This document shows positions 1-12,169 of a stretch of 64,000 nucleotides of DNA, piece after piece (the first letter of the stretch is position 1; every line of letters begins with the position of its first letter). The position numbers and the translations under genes are program-made. This DNA comes from Uranotaenia lowii (lineage: Eukaryota; Arthropoda; Insecta; Diptera; Culicidae), in contig NC_073692.1 in the NCBI RefSeq assembly GCF_029784155.1, forward strand, positions 155,278,334 through 155,342,333. The letters are read 5' to 3'. A model generated the notes under the pieces. It was not told the DNA's origin. It was given only the letters and a program-made list of their open reading frames with translations, and did not search any database.

Positions 1-361
1 CAGGTGATCAACTGTCAATCCATTTCTACTTGTTTCGACCCGTTTCGACCTAACTCCACTGAACAGACTTATTATATAGTTGTTATTCCTATGAGTATCC
101 TCTCCTCCTGAGCTTTTTATTAAGCATAGTTGAGCTCGAAACAAGGTATTATCCCACACTGACAAATTATTTTATACTAAATGTGTGAAATTTATTACAT
201 TATTGAATTTACTAGACCAACATATTAAATGAGTGAAAATCAAATCGTATCGTATCAAAAAGTGGTCAAACTAAATTGCGTAAAAATCAATTATTTGTTT
301 ATTAAATATAATCAATGTATCTTTATCTTTGGAGTTCAGTATGTATAACAGAAAGAAAAAT
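1..361. other. AT-rich stretch without recognisable feature
   Basis: I see no coding frame, RNA gene or paired repeat here. It leads directly into the decayed transposase that starts near 362. Confidence 0.5.
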
Positions 362-770
362 ACTCAGTTGGAATTCCGGTTGACATTGACTAGTCTTTCG
401 TATGACGCCTGTCATAAAATTTTGTACAGTCACCTTATCCACTTCTTCGTCGTAGAACGCCAGTTTCTTCAGGAAAGCAGCAAACGCTTTTGAAGACACT
501 TTTTCACGAAAATTTTCTAGTTGACGGTTCCCGTTTCAACGAAAATGTCGTTTTTTAAGCCACACGTACATATAGCTTGCCAAATGACATCTGGAACGGA
601 GAGGTTGGAGTTGCGCTTGAAAGCGTTAGCCATTCTTCTGTTCGTCACTGCGGCTCCTGGCTTTCATTTTCCTCTTGCTTGGACGCCATTTTGATAGCGA
701 CTCGAGAAGACGGTTTGGACGTAGTATATTTGAAAATGGGTTCTGTTCCTACGGCTCCTTCTCAGGGGGG
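362..770 (-). pseudogene. Decayed ITmD37E-type transposase relic
   Basis: Several blocks match the better preserved transposase at 36492-37436 in the same order and strand. The block at 412-440 matches the C-terminal coding end near 36525-36550. The block at 463-480 matches the residues just before the second catalytic Asp. The block at 515-585 matches the segment around the conserved Lys-rich region before it. The block near 670-700 matches the N-terminal start (Met-Pro-Ser-Lys in the other copy). The stretch between these blocks is shortened, so the relic lacks much of its DNA-binding region. All frames carry stops. It is a dead fragment of the same lineage and cannot encode an active enzyme. 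The match was made by eye, so exact ends are approximate. Confidence 0.6.
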
Positions 771-1124
771 TGACATCCCTATCCTTTGTCATTGATTTTG
801 ACAACCATCAAAATTACGGGCCCACGATTTTGTGGGCCCATAACAAACCTGACATTTTGCTGTCAAGGAACCGGACTAGATGTCAAATCCTAGAGAATTA
901 TGAATGATTGCACACTTACACAACAATCATTCTGGTTCCTCATTGGTTGAACATTTGACTTTTTCAACTCTGTACTGCTTTGAAAGGAAAACACCATAAA
1001 CGTTTCTCCCGATGGATAGAAAAAAAGAAAAAGATTCTTGTTCGCAAGAAGAACCAGATTGTCACCCCCCTGCTCCTTCTTGATTCGTGCAAAAGTGGTG
1101 AAGGAAATGTCAGAAACAATAAGT

Positions 1125-1337
1125 GAGATTTTACACACGCGATATTCACGTTATTATACATCGGATTTAGATGAAAATTGGTACACGAGAGTTTTGAATG
1201 ACGTGCAATCGATTTCAGGTATCAAGTCCAGTTTACAGGGCCGGCAAAAGGGGTCGTCCATATCAACTTTACATTATTTTCGTGATATTTACGTTATTAT
1301 ACATCGGATTGAGATGAAATTTTGCACATTGGAATTA
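1125..1337 (-). repeat. Relic of the 143-bp Helitron satellite, left part
   Basis: About one and a half units, in reverse orientation, of the 143-bp repeat that fills the Helitron-like copies at 11.2-16.4 kb. Shared words include the run around 'aaaggggtcgtccatat' (1247-1263) and 'ttattatacatcggatt' (1293-1309). The relic is cut at 1337 by the MITE that follows and resumes at 1942. It shows that the unit also exists outside the intact tandem elements. Confidence 0.7.
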
Positions 1338-1939
1338 CAGACCCCGTTCGTTTTTGGCAACATTCAATTTTGGCAACATTCGATTTTGGCAACATCCGAT
1401 TTTGGCACATGTGCCAAAATCGAACGGTTTTTAGAAACAATATTACCTTTTAGTTTTCGTTATAACAGGACCAAATTAATTTAGATAAACACCATAAAAA
1501 CGTTTTTATGTTCTGAAATGGTGATAAAATGCAACAATGAAAACAAAAGTTTTCAAAAAAAATTTTAAAGTACTCAAAAATGACAAACCGATGAAAAAAT
1601 TAAAAAGTTAAAAAACAAATTTAAACAAAAGACTGAAAATGATAAAAAACAACTGAAAAATGATGAAGAATGACAAAAACAGCAAATATAACAAATGAAA
1701 ATAAACATTCTGAACAAAATAAGAAAAGTGCAAAATGCATCAAAAACATGATGGAAAAAATTAGTAATGACTTCAAATGTTCGGAAATTTACTAAAAATA
1801 TCGTTTTTGATAATAATAATAGCTAATTTGTAAAAGTAATTGAAAAACAACTTGAGAAAAAAAACCGTTCGATTTTGGCAACATTCGATTTTGGCAACAC
1901 AAAATGTACGAGCGTGTTGCCAAAATCGAACGGGGTCTG
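1338..1939. mobile_element. 602-bp TA-flanked MITE (CAGACCCC ends)
   Basis: The ends are inverted repeats beginning CAGACCCCGTTCG, followed inside by several copies of 'TTTTGGCAACA'-like words. TA dinucleotides flank it at 1336-1337 and 1940-1941, as for Tc1/mariner-superfamily insertions. The interior is AT-rich with no transposase frame, so it is non-autonomous. It interrupts a 143-bp satellite fragment, which gives the relative order of events. A shorter relative sits at 20692-21027. Confidence 0.75.
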
Positions 1940-1941
1940 TA

Positions 1942-2040
1942 TTAAGGATGAACAATTGATTCCAATTATCCAATTTTGGGTCAGGGGTCGGCCAAAAGGA
2001 TCATTCATATTAACTATTATCTTATTTGCGATATTAATGG
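1942..2040 (-). repeat. Relic of the 143-bp Helitron satellite, right part
   Basis: This continues the repeat unit interrupted by the MITE. The words 'gggtcaggggtcggccaaa' (1978-1996) and 'gatgaacaattgattcca' match the corresponding part of the unit on the reverse strand. Beyond 2040 the similarity fades. Confidence 0.65.
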
Positions 2041-2286
2041 ATTGGTTTGAAAATTTCTCAAATATTTCAATAATTATGTTTTTATGCTACGATCGAGTCG
2101 AAATTTACACTGGTTATTTAAATTTAATTTTTGTGAAAAATGGATAATCAAGTGATAGTTTCTAAACACAATCTTAGCTTACAGGTCAATTTGGGGAGGA
2201 AAAAACTATGCTCTCTTGTAAGTACTTTCTTTATTTTTGATGCCTTTCAAAATAAACAATGCTCCTGACAACCAAAGTAACATTTA

Positions 2287-3405
2287 GGGGAGAACTGTAC
2301 AAGACGCACCAGCGAGGTAAAATGGCCCATCCCATTCTTTCTCAAAAATACACTATCCATCGGCTCCGAATGGTGTTTTTCTTCCTTTTCATTGTAGCAA
2401 ACGAGCTTTTTCATAATTTTTTAGGTGAAAAGTTCACAAAAACGACTTTAATTCTTAGAAACAGAAGGATTAATAAATTCTGCCTAAAACTTGTTATTTT
2501 TTATGATTAACATATAAGGTTTTATAGTAAACCAGTCTGCGCTATCTGATCCAACTGCAGCTTTTCGTTATAACACTCGTTCGCACTTTCGAATGACTAT
2601 TAATATTTTATTATATTTCACTAAAATTAATCTTATCAAAATTATCAAAATTAATCTTATCAAAATGCCCGTAAAACCACGTGTTTTAGGCTCAAATTTT
2701 GCGTGCTGTTAACTTTTGAGAAAAACCAAATGTCAAAACAAAATGTCTTTCTTTTTACTTGCTGACTTCCAAATTACGATAAGAATGCATAATTATAACA
2801 AATTTTGTCCTTGTTTGAGTTAAAAAGGTGCACCATTATTTGACTCGAAAAAATTATCTGCCGCCATGTTTGCCGCGATATCAGTCAAGAAATTGAATTT
2901 CGTTGCCTACCTGAAGGCGTTTTACCTATAAGAATATAAAGAAGTGAATTTTTAAAAGCGAAATTTTTGTTAAATTAATCAAAAATACATGATTTTTTGA
3001 AGAATGGTTAGTTTGCAAAAATACGATGAACATGTAATAAAAAATTCAATATTTCAATTACTATATTTTAGAGGCGAACCAGCTTGTAGCTGAAAACCTC
3101 TCAAATAAAGACAAAAAAAAAAATTACTATATTCCGTAAAATCATTGCTCCATTTCTCACCACCCATTCGGTATGGTGCGTTCTGTCCACTAGTTTTGGC
3201 GTTCTACCCCGCGGCTTGTTTTCTGGTTGTTCAAGATTTTCACAAAAAAAATAATTAAAATCGTGTTTTTAACATATTATTTCTTTTTGATAAGATGTAA
3301 ATGTGATCCCTGAACCGTCGAGAACTTTCAATTTGGTTCATAGATGATGGGTACCGCTGTAAATAGCGATTATGCTTAACTGGTGCGTCTTGTACAGTTT
3401 TCCCC
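2287..3405 (+). mobile_element. 1.1-kb TA-flanked non-autonomous DNA element, copy A
   Basis: Terminal inverted repeats of about 26 bp begin GGGGAGAACTGTACAAGACG. TA flanks the element at 2285-2286 and 3406-3407. The other end reads as the reverse complement with one change. The interior is AT-rich and has no transposase-like frame. The 83-residue ORF at 2259-2510 starts outside the element and is not supported. A second copy lies at 7675-8735 in the opposite orientation and matches along most of its length. The ends and TA flanks suggest mobilisation by a Tc1/mariner-superfamily enzyme, but the mobilising family is not identified. Confidence 0.85.
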
Positions 3406-3462
3406 TACATTCCGCGAACCGTTATAAACTGCTCTTTATCGTCTGATAAACTTATCTTTTGT

Positions 3463-3960
3463 CACATTAACATTCAAAGCCTTTGTGCTCCACAAATGTC
3501 TAAGTTCAATGAATTAACAGCTTGTTTTGTGAGAAGTAAAGTTGATTTGATATGTTTAACTGAAACATGGCTAAATAGTACAATTACTGATAGTAATATC
3601 GCGATTGATGGCTACCAACTTTTGCGTAATGATAGATCTTATGCCCGAGGGGGAGGTATCTCTATTTACTACAAAAATGATATCAAATGTACCCCTGTTG
3701 CTTCCTCGAGAATCATTCCAGATCATCAGGACAAAACCGAATTTTTGTGCGCGGAAGCTGCTATTGGCAGTCGGTCTTTTCTCTTAGCTGTTTTTTACAA
3801 CCCTCCTAGAAATTATTGCTCTGATAAACTTTATGATCTTTTTACCGATATTTCTTTGATGTACTAAAAAATTATTCTAGTGGGAGACTTCGATACTAAT
3901 TTGCTAAACATTTGCGAATTAACAAACAATTTTAAAGATACTATGGATAACCTAGGATAA
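3463..3960 (+). pseudogene. Non-LTR retrotransposon endonuclease fragment
   Basis: The translated frame from 3463 reads as an apurinic-like endonuclease of a LINE. It has an N-terminal 'HINIQSL' block, the catalytic-region block 'VDLICLTETWLN' near 3541-3576, a 'GGGISIYYKND' block near 3652-3684, and 'ILVGDFDTNLL' near 3874-3906, the usual GDxN region. A TAA stop at 3865-3867 interrupts the frame, which then continues unchanged. The fragment lacks the C-terminal part of the endonuclease and all of the reverse transcriptase. The motif style suggests a CR1/L2/Jockey-type element, but I cannot fix the clade. It is a 5'- and 3'-truncated dead copy. Confidence 0.8.
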
Positions 3961-4257
3961 TGTTTAAATTGGGGAGTTGCATGGTGTGAGAAAATCACAC
4001 ATCAGTTTGACAGCTCCATTTATTGGTCGATAATGTGTTAAACTATTTTGTAAAATGTGTGAAATAGTTTATCAGTCAAGAGCTAACCGCCACCCTTTTT
4101 GTAGTTGCCATCATTATGGTAGTTGGTTTTTTTTATTTATTCAATTGTAAAAAGAATATTCTTAAAATAATTCTTGTAATAAATTTTTGGGAAGTGTTAC
4201 ACCAAATCAGTCGTAAGATCATTTGTAGCATTATTCACGTTATTTCTTTTTACTATA

Positions 4258-5232
4258 GGGGAGAGTGGGGATACTTGATCCCCTTTTCTTATTTTCACCA
4301 TATCTTTTTGGAAAAATTTAGCAACTCGCCGTCTTTGACATTTTCTGACAGCTTGTAACTTCAAGTTTCTATGCTCCAAAAATTAGAACGATACTTGAAC
4401 CCGTTGATGAACTAGAAGCATTTCCGTGGGAGCAAAAAAATTGCGATTTTTCTGAAGTTAGGGGAGACTTGATCCCCTATTGAAGGAGACTTGATCTTTT
4501 ATTCAGGAAGCCCTAATCCTTGTATAAAAATCAAACAAAACCCCAAGATAGAATGTTAATTGACTATTTTGGTCATGTTTGTTCTCACTTCACAATTTAT
4601 AGCAGAAATAAGAAGAAAATTCTATAACTTTGTCTCAACGCTAATAACATTGCATACTTAAAGGCGCTATTTTATATAACTAAGAGAAAATTAATTATTT
4701 TTGCACTTTTTTTCAGACAATTGTTCGATAAATATTAGTTTTTGGATAAATATTAGTAATTTCGTAATCAGCAATCATAACGATCAATTCAGAAGAAGAA
4801 TATGCCGTTTGGAAGGGGGATCAATTGTACCCAACTCTAGGGGATCAATTGTACCCATAATCAACATTTTAGAAAACTTTTTCTGAAAAAAGTTGAGAGT
4901 TTTCCATTACTTTGAAAATATGGCATTATGAAGTTCATTTTACGCTCGAACGATTGATACATTGGAACAAATGTTTTTTTCATAATTTTCCCATGTAAGG
5001 AACATTTTAAAGTGATGAAAAAAGATCTTCAAGTTACATTTTGTGAAATTTTTCAAACAAATTTCAATTACTCAAACAATTATTTTGTTAAAATTTTTTG
5101 AACTACAAACATTGTTATTTGGCTCATTTTGGCACATTTTTCTAGAACATTTGATCTTTGTAAGACATTCCAGTTTCGAGATATAGCTAAGGAATCAAGT
5201 ATCCCCAGGGATCAAGTATCCTCATTCTCCCC
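4258..5232. mobile_element. 975-bp TA-flanked non-autonomous element (GGGGAGAGTGGGG ends)
   Basis: The left end begins GGGGAGAGTGGGGATACTTG. The right end is its reverse complement with two changes. TA flanks it at 4256-4257 and 5233-5234. The word 'GATCAAGTATCC' and its complement recur near both ends, giving sub-terminal repeats. There is no transposase frame. The GGGGA start and TA duplication are shared with the 1.1-kb element at 2287-3405, but internal sequence is different, so these are separate families with similar tips. Confidence 0.8.
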
Positions 5233-5234
5233 TA

Positions 5235-7114
5235 TTCTTTCAGATACACTGCCACTATTAACAAGTGCCAGGTAAACACTGGTTGTGCATTTGATGAGCA
5301 CACACATATCTATGTTAAAACCTGAGTGCAACCTTACGTTACCTTAGTTCACACAAGAGATATTAAGTGCGTATGTTCCCTTGAAAGATCCATCCATATC
5401 TATGAAGGTACTCAATCGTACCTAGTTCTATATAATACTGACTTCCAAGACCTTATTTTTGATTATGAGAAATTATTTGAATAGCTATTGGCTAAAGAAA
5501 AACGAAACTAGTAATTGTGATGAAATCAAAAATAGAATAATTGCTCTAAAAGGCAATAAGACAAGTTTTTCAATCGTGTTAGGTAGAGCAATAAAAGGAA
5601 ATTCCCCGCATTTTTTTCCACACAAACACCAAACTCACCAACTTTGCGGTGGCTCTTGTTTGACCGGTGTCGGAGCATGGGACGTGCCCCAGAAACTCAA
5701 GTGTCATGTGCCTTTGCATGTTGTTTTTCCCTCAAACTGTCATTTTTTCCAAAGGGATTCTTCTCTTCTAATCTCCCGGCCCGGCTGACTTCAGAATTCT
5801 AGTTATAGGTACGATTGTGCGGGGAAAAAAAAGTATAAACCCGGGATAAGGCAACGAGCAAATACTCGACTGACAGCTTTTTCATTCGGGCCAAGTGTCA
5901 TTTCTACACGCTTTACGGATCACAAACTTTTCCGGCAGCCTAGAATCGTCATCGGACGGCCATCATCGGCAAACACATTCGGCGAGAAAACGGCGACGCG
6001 TTGTTGTGTCCTCGTCATCTTCTTCAAAGGACAGGACAAACAACAACAGAAAAAAAATTCAACTTCTAGTTCATGATGTTCATCTGTTTATTTGAAGTGC
6101 CTTTCGCTCGTTACCAAGTTGCAATTAAAATTGCGCTACGTGAGATGAGCTCCTAGAATTTGAACGACTTTAGTTTTTTTTACGAATAGGGAAACTTCCT
6201 GATAATTTTCATTGTTTTGAGAAGAAATTTTATAAGAACTGAGATAGTTTTTTAATGCAACATTCAGAGCCTTAATAAGGTAATGAAGGTTTTTTGTACC
6301 TTTGGCAACTGACTTTCCATATTGTCGTATGTATAAATGGTTCAGCTTTGTATTCGTATTTAAATTGGGTGACAATTAAATTATTGTTAGAAAATAACTC
6401 GAACAAAAAAGTTGATTCTCGTTTATTGCAAGAGACAAACTCATTTCAACCTTCTACTACGAAGACTATGGATCTATTGAGAAAAAAAAAAAAATTCCAA
6501 CGGAAATAACTATGTTGACTTACTTAGAACTAAGCAATTTATGCAAAAAAAAAAAATCAAATTGCTTTCATTTTTCAAATAGTGTAAGTTATATGATCAT
6601 TTTTTTCAACAATTTTTTTTAGGTTTTATGATTGCTATTTGAATTTTTGATGCATTAAGATTGATTGAATGCTTTCACAGTATTGAAAAATGCTTAAAAT
6701 GGTGAAAAAACTTCGAGGACACCGATGGGCGGAGATAAATTGAACGAGAGTCGATGGTTTTATGATTGCTGGTGGTAAAATTGAATTTTTGACAACGTTT
6801 CCAGGGGGTATAAAAAGCAGCTGTAAAAAAATTACAGTATTTTTTTTAACTTTATTAATGACCATTTAAACGCTGAGAAAAAATTACAGTTTGTACACTG
6901 ATTCAATGCGCTGCGTATATTTAAGCATTCCAGATAACTCAATTTTAGTTGTTTGTTTGCTTCTGGATATAATGTGAATAAATTAAGCTAAAACCGGAAA
7001 TATTACTACGATTTCCGGCTAATCAGGCTGGAACGCCCGCTTCTTTGGGGAAAACCATCACCCATCATTTTTCCTCAATGCGTTATTTGAAAACTACATT
7101 TAATCGCAACCGAA
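5235..7114. other. No supported gene; less AT-rich block at 5.65-6.1 kb
   Basis: Frames of 60-109 residues occur (for example 5459-5788 and 5895-6095), but they show no family motifs. The second contains a run of serines encoded by a simple TC-rich repeat. The block 5650-6100 is less AT-rich than its surroundings and could be unique host sequence or part of an unrecognised element. The rest is AT-rich with poly(A)/poly(T) runs. Confidence 0.4.
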
Positions 7115-7560
7115 ACCGAATGATCACTAGGACGAATTGTCGTCCTGCCGAATGGTCGTAAGGCCGAATGTTTGCTAGGCCGATAAGACATATTAACGCT
7201 TTTTTGCATGTTGGCTGTTGTTTTCTGTTAGGCCAAATGGTCATCAGGCCGAATGTTTGTAAGGCCGAATGGTGGTTTTTGTAATGGCCGGTTTGACGGC
7301 CATTCGTCCATTCGGCCTGATGACTATTCGGCCTAACATGTAGACAAATGTAAAATTCGTCTTATCGGCCTAATGACCATTCGTATCGTCCATTCAGCCT
7401 AATGACTTTTCGGCCTAATGACCATTCGGTATAACATCCTTTCGGCTTTGCGTCCTTTAGGCTGGATAACCGTCGGCTGAATAACCCGTTCGGCCTAACG
7501 TCCATCGGCCGAATGACCCTTGGCCGAATGACCTTCGGCCGAATGACCCAACCTTGATTT
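7115..7560. repeat. Minisatellite with inverted halves (GGCCGAATG family)
   Basis: A degenerate repeat of about 10-20 bp with core 'aggccgaatggtc' runs to about 7290. From about 7295 the same core appears as its complement ('cattcggcctaatgac') up to 7560. The two arms can pair, giving a foldback-like structure. The frame at 7362-7625 is only a translation of this repeat and is not a gene. Confidence 0.8.
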
Positions 7561-7674
7561 AAAGTGCGTTGAGGCGAAATCTTGGTTTCATTTGACGTTT
7601 CTGCACTTTTCCCCTGTGTCCCCACTTATGTGGCTCTTTTTAGTTTACGAAGACATTTGAAATGCCGCTGAGTA

Positions 7675-8735
7675 GGGGGAAACTGTACAAGACGCACCAC
7701 TTAAGCATAATCGCTATTTACAGCGATACCCATCATCTATGAACCAAATTGAAAGTTCACGACGATTCAGGGATCACATTTACATCTTATCAAAAAGAAA
7801 TTATATGTTAAAAACACGATTTTAGTTATATTTTTGTGAAAATCTTAAACAACCAGAACACAAGCCGCGGGGTAGAACGCCAAAACTAGTGGACAGAACG
7901 CGCTATTCCGAAAGGGTGGTGAGAAATGGAACAATGATTATACGGAATATAGTAATTGAAACATCAAATTTTTTATTACATGTTCATCGTATTTTTGTAA
8001 ACTAACCATACTTTGGCAAAAAATCATTTATTATTGCTTAATTTAACGAAAGTTTTGCTTTTCAAAATTCACTTTTTTATATCCTTATAGGTAAAACGCC
8101 TTCAGGTAGGCAACGAACTTCAATTTCTTGACTGATTTCGCGGCAAACATGGCGGCAAATAATTTTTTCGAATCAAATATTAGTGCACCTTTTTAATTCA
8201 AACAAGGACGAAATTTGTTATAATTATGCATTCTTATCGTAATTTGGGAGTCAGCAAATAAAAGAAAGACATTTGGTTTTGACATTTTGTTTTTTTCAAA
8301 AGTTAACAGCATTCAAAATTTGAGCCCAAAACACGTGGTTTTGCGGGCATTCTGCCCCAATTTTGATATGATTAACTTTAGTTAATGTTTGTTGGAAGTT
8401 AGTAAAATATAATAAAATAATAATAGTCATTTGAAAGTGCATACTAGTGTCATAACGAAAAGCTGCAGTTTGATGAGATAGCGCTGACTGGTTTACCATA
8501 AAACCTTATATGTTAACCGAGAAAATAACAAGTTTTAGGCAGAATCCACTAATCCTTCTGTTTCTAATAATTAAAGTCGTTTGTGTGAACTCTTCATCTA
8601 AAAAATGATGAAAAAGCTCGTTTGCTACAATAATAATGTAAAAAAACACCATTCGGAGCCAGAGGTTAGTGTATTTTTGAGAAAGAATGACATGGGCCAT
8701 TTTACCTCACTGGTGCGTCTTGTACAGTTCTCCCC
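7675..8735 (-). mobile_element. 1.1-kb TA-flanked non-autonomous DNA element, copy B
   Basis: This is the opposite-orientation relative of the element at 2287-3405. The ends are GGGGGAAACTGTACAAGACG at the left and the complementary form at 8710-8735. TA flanks it at 7673-7674 and 8736-8737. It is about 58 bp shorter than copy A through small indels. There is no transposase. Together the two copies could form a 1.1-kb-arm inverted repeat across 2.3-8.7 kb. Confidence 0.85.
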
Positions 8736-8737
8736 TA

Positions 8738-10783
8738 CCTGCCAACTAGATTGAAGCCTACATAGCCGTCGCTGAAGTTTTCATGAAACTATGTACTTCA
8801 TGTTCTAGGGTAAGCTCTACAAGTAGACACTTGGGCTTAATATGCGCAGCAAACTTTCTCCTCGATGGAAAGACCAGAGTTTAAAGGGGAAAAACTGGAA
8901 ATCTTCGAAGCCGGGATTGTGAAACCGGAAAAAGAAATACGAGACTTACTAGTAGTATCAGCAAGATTTTCCTACAGCACGGGTTAAAAGCTGCGCGCAA
9001 AAGCAGAAACATCTTGAAAAATCGCTTATGTCGAAACAGACCGACATATGTCATTGCTTTCCTTACTTTTTCCTATTTTCTAATTTTTTCCAACTTCATT
9101 TAAACAAACGATCTGATCGGCCATATTTAAAATCATTAAATGAAGGGTTAAAGGGTTTTCAGTGGGACTTTGGGATAAAGAAAAAAATACTGGAAGGTGG
9201 TCTGAATCGAGGTCCGCATGAGTAACAAATTGACTCGCCTAAATCCGTTTGAACCGAAGCATTCATGGAAGGATTTCTAATTGAAGAAAAAAAGTATGCC
9301 CATTAGGATAATGCTATAAGATTCGAGTGATCATTCATCGACATCAAATTGCTCGTTTTTATATTGCTTTGCAGACAAATTAAACGGTCGAAAATGATCC
9401 TCCAAGTTTTACATTGTTATGTACAATGAAAGCTAACGAAAGCAATTCACCGGAATTGGAAGTTTTTTTTCCATCCCTTCATTCACACAAAACCGCAAAA
9501 CTATTTCATCATTGGTTTGGTACATTTCACAAGAATAACCAATCATTTGTTTGGCTTCCGCCGCTGACAGTGAATTGAACAAATTTCGTTCTCAGACCAG
9601 GCCAGGGTACCGAGTCCGAGTTTCCGCATGGTCAGCACAGTAAACAACGGGTCCAGTCCAATGGCAAGCAATATGGCCGTAACTGGAACGTTTTGTGTAA
9701 CAGTCCAGTTCAGTCATTCCGGTGATAGCAGTTTATCAACGGGAAAGTTTGTACCTACTAGGAACGATGCATCTGGCTTGCCCAGGTTTTGCTCGGGACC
9801 AGCACACGCATCCCGGTTTGGATTCAATTTAGAATCCCATCTCCGGGGAACTAGAACATATTGCACCGAACTGGGCCAGTCAGGCCAGGACACGAGCCGG
9901 CCGGCAGAACAAAATGGTTTCAGATCGAAACCGCAGTGAGTTGGAAAGTTCGAAACGATTCCAATGAATTTCCTCCCAGTAACGGACTCAATTTCCGCTC
10001 AATGGGAAACACACGGCCTGCATGGCCATCCAGGAGGTCCATTCGAATAGCAATGGTCCTCTGTAACTTGGCCGCCGCCAATCGCCAGACTACAGATTCC
10101 TGGCCATTTGTATTTTCTGGTCCAACAACGACGACGAACATCTACCAACTGCTGTGCGAGAGGCGGGCGCCGTGGCTTGCAAAGTTGTTTGGGGAAAAGT
10201 AATTGATCAATTTGTGGTGTGATACAACAATTTCTACAAAGTTTTCTGTTCCCGCTCTGATGGAAGTTCGATTGAAACCGAAATGAATGACTTTTGACAT
10301 GCTTTTAAGGTTGATTTATTCAACGATCGAATTTGGTTGAACTTCGAGAAATAAACAGAGACACACCAAGCCAGTTGAACATTGATTATCAACATCATCA
10401 ACAATAAGGATACGAAAGCGGCAATGGATGTAACTATTATGTGCAAAATTTCATCATCGAATTTAGAAAACCGACTATATACATTTTTTAGTTTAGTCCA
10501 AAAACTATCCGAATCTCAACCCACTCCGAACTGATTCAAGAGTGCCTCCAAGCGTTTAAAGTTTCGATTTTTCACCCTCAAAGATCACCTAAGGGGGGAC
10601 AGGGAAGCAAATCGAACTGATCTGATACTGATAACTGTTTTATCCCTTGTGTTACACTTAGCGATAAATTTGAGAAAGCGATTACTTCTCATCTGTTTCC
10701 ATTGACGATCAAGATAACTCGCTACACATTATTTTTTCTCCGACAGTCCACCAACAGATGAAAAAATTTCAAAATGCTCACTA
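8738..10783. other. No supported gene; less AT-rich block at 9.6-10.2 kb
   Basis: Overlapping frames at 9628-9939, 9861-10202 and (reverse) 9920-10141 lie in a less AT-rich block. None shows a known domain, and all three frames are about equally open, which is what a composition effect gives. On the reverse strand a short hydrophobic frame near 9600-9690 ends in stops on both sides. The block may be older unique sequence, such as a conserved intronic region, but I cannot assign a function. Confidence 0.4.
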
Positions 10784-11466
10784 GACCGCTGCAAGCTTTG
10801 TATGAAAATTTCAAATTCTTAAATTTTTACACCTCCCATAACTTTTTTTAGTTGTTTTTGATGACAGAAATAGTAATAATTTTTTTTTAAGCGATCCGTC
10901 CAGTCCTGAATTAGCGCAACGAGTTTTAAATTTTGTATGGAAATTTGTATGGGAAAACAAAATTTTTCTTTCAAAAATCGCCAGTGATTTTCTGAAAGTT
11001 CCAAAAAATATAACTTTGGTTGAAAAATGTTCCTTGATTCTTGCAGTACATTTCTTGCGAACAAAGCACAAACCTAAATTGAACCCCAGAAAAGATATTC
11101 AATGTTATATAAAATTTTTGTTTTCAAAATTCATTATATTAACTCTATCGATTTTGACTGCTTGTTTGAAAGCGGTGCAACAGTAGGATGGAAATAAAAA
11201 ATCTAAAAAAACTGCTTTGCATTGCCAGAGAATTTATTGATTAACTAGCTGATCCCGTACGAACTTCGTTTCGCTTTAAATCATTGGTACGTCAAAATGA
11301 GTTTAGAAAATTAATTCGAAACATTCTTTCGACAATTTTGGGGAAAATATTCAACAGTGTTTAAAGTCGCTACTATTACTATTGCTTGAAATTCAAATTA
11401 AACGGTTGATTGGCTTTTTATTAAAATTTATGTGAGAGTGTTTTCTTCTCGATGCTGCTATTTTAA

Positions 11467-11960
11467 GGTTGCCAGAATTATTTCCACTCCCATCCGGGCC
11501 TAGCAATTCCGGGCATTTTTTCAAGAAAACCTGGCAAAATCCGGGCATGGATTTCAATTTTTCAAATCCAAAAACCGGGCAAAAACCGGGCAACATTTAG
11601 GTGTTATTATATATAAAAGCAAAGAAAAAATGCAAAAAAATGAAAATAATATATTATTAATGTAATTGCAGACTTCCAAAAAGTTTTTGGAACACTTAAA
11701 TATTTAAAGATTCATAAAAGTAAATCAGTGAAATTATTTGAAACAACCGTTGAAAATTTCCACACCGCTAATCGATTTTTCTGAAACTTAATCAAAAACT
11801 TTGATTTTTTTTTTAGTTTCTTTGTAAAAATTGTGAAAAAATCCGGGCAATATCCGGACTTTTTTCACGATATCCGGGCAACCGGGCCGGACCGGACTTT
11901 CTCGAAATCTTGCATCAAATATCCGGGCAAACCCGGATAAATCCGGGCAATCTGGCAAGC
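11467..11960. repeat. CCGGGCAA-rich dispersed element inserted in Helitron copy 1
   Basis: It starts 'ggttgccagaatt' and ends 'ggcaatctggcaagctt', with 'ccgggcaa' words repeated near both ends and an AT-rich middle. Copies 2 and 3 of the Helitron lack it, which marks it as an insertion. Relatives with the same words occur near 17.8, 27.1, 34.2 and 44.7 kb. No target duplication is clear. Confidence 0.65.
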
Positions 11961-12169
11961 TTATGCTATTTGTTTATGTGCACGACTCTTTTGCTTGACC
12001 TTCACACTTAAATTGGTATCAATTAAAAAAATTATTGCACAAAACACTGAACTTTCAATGAAACCCTTTTTTTTCTTTCCCATGGCCCGAAATCCGATAA
12101 TTGAAACCAACTTTACGTTCCTCAAAACTCCCTTGCGCCATTTTTTCTTTTCAAATTATATGTAAAATA

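Noticed and set aside
9600..10202. Overlapping ORFs in a less AT-rich block, including a short hydrophobic reverse frame near 9600-9690
   Set aside because: No conserved domain, stops on both sides of the hydrophobic stretch, and no splice evidence that I can defend.
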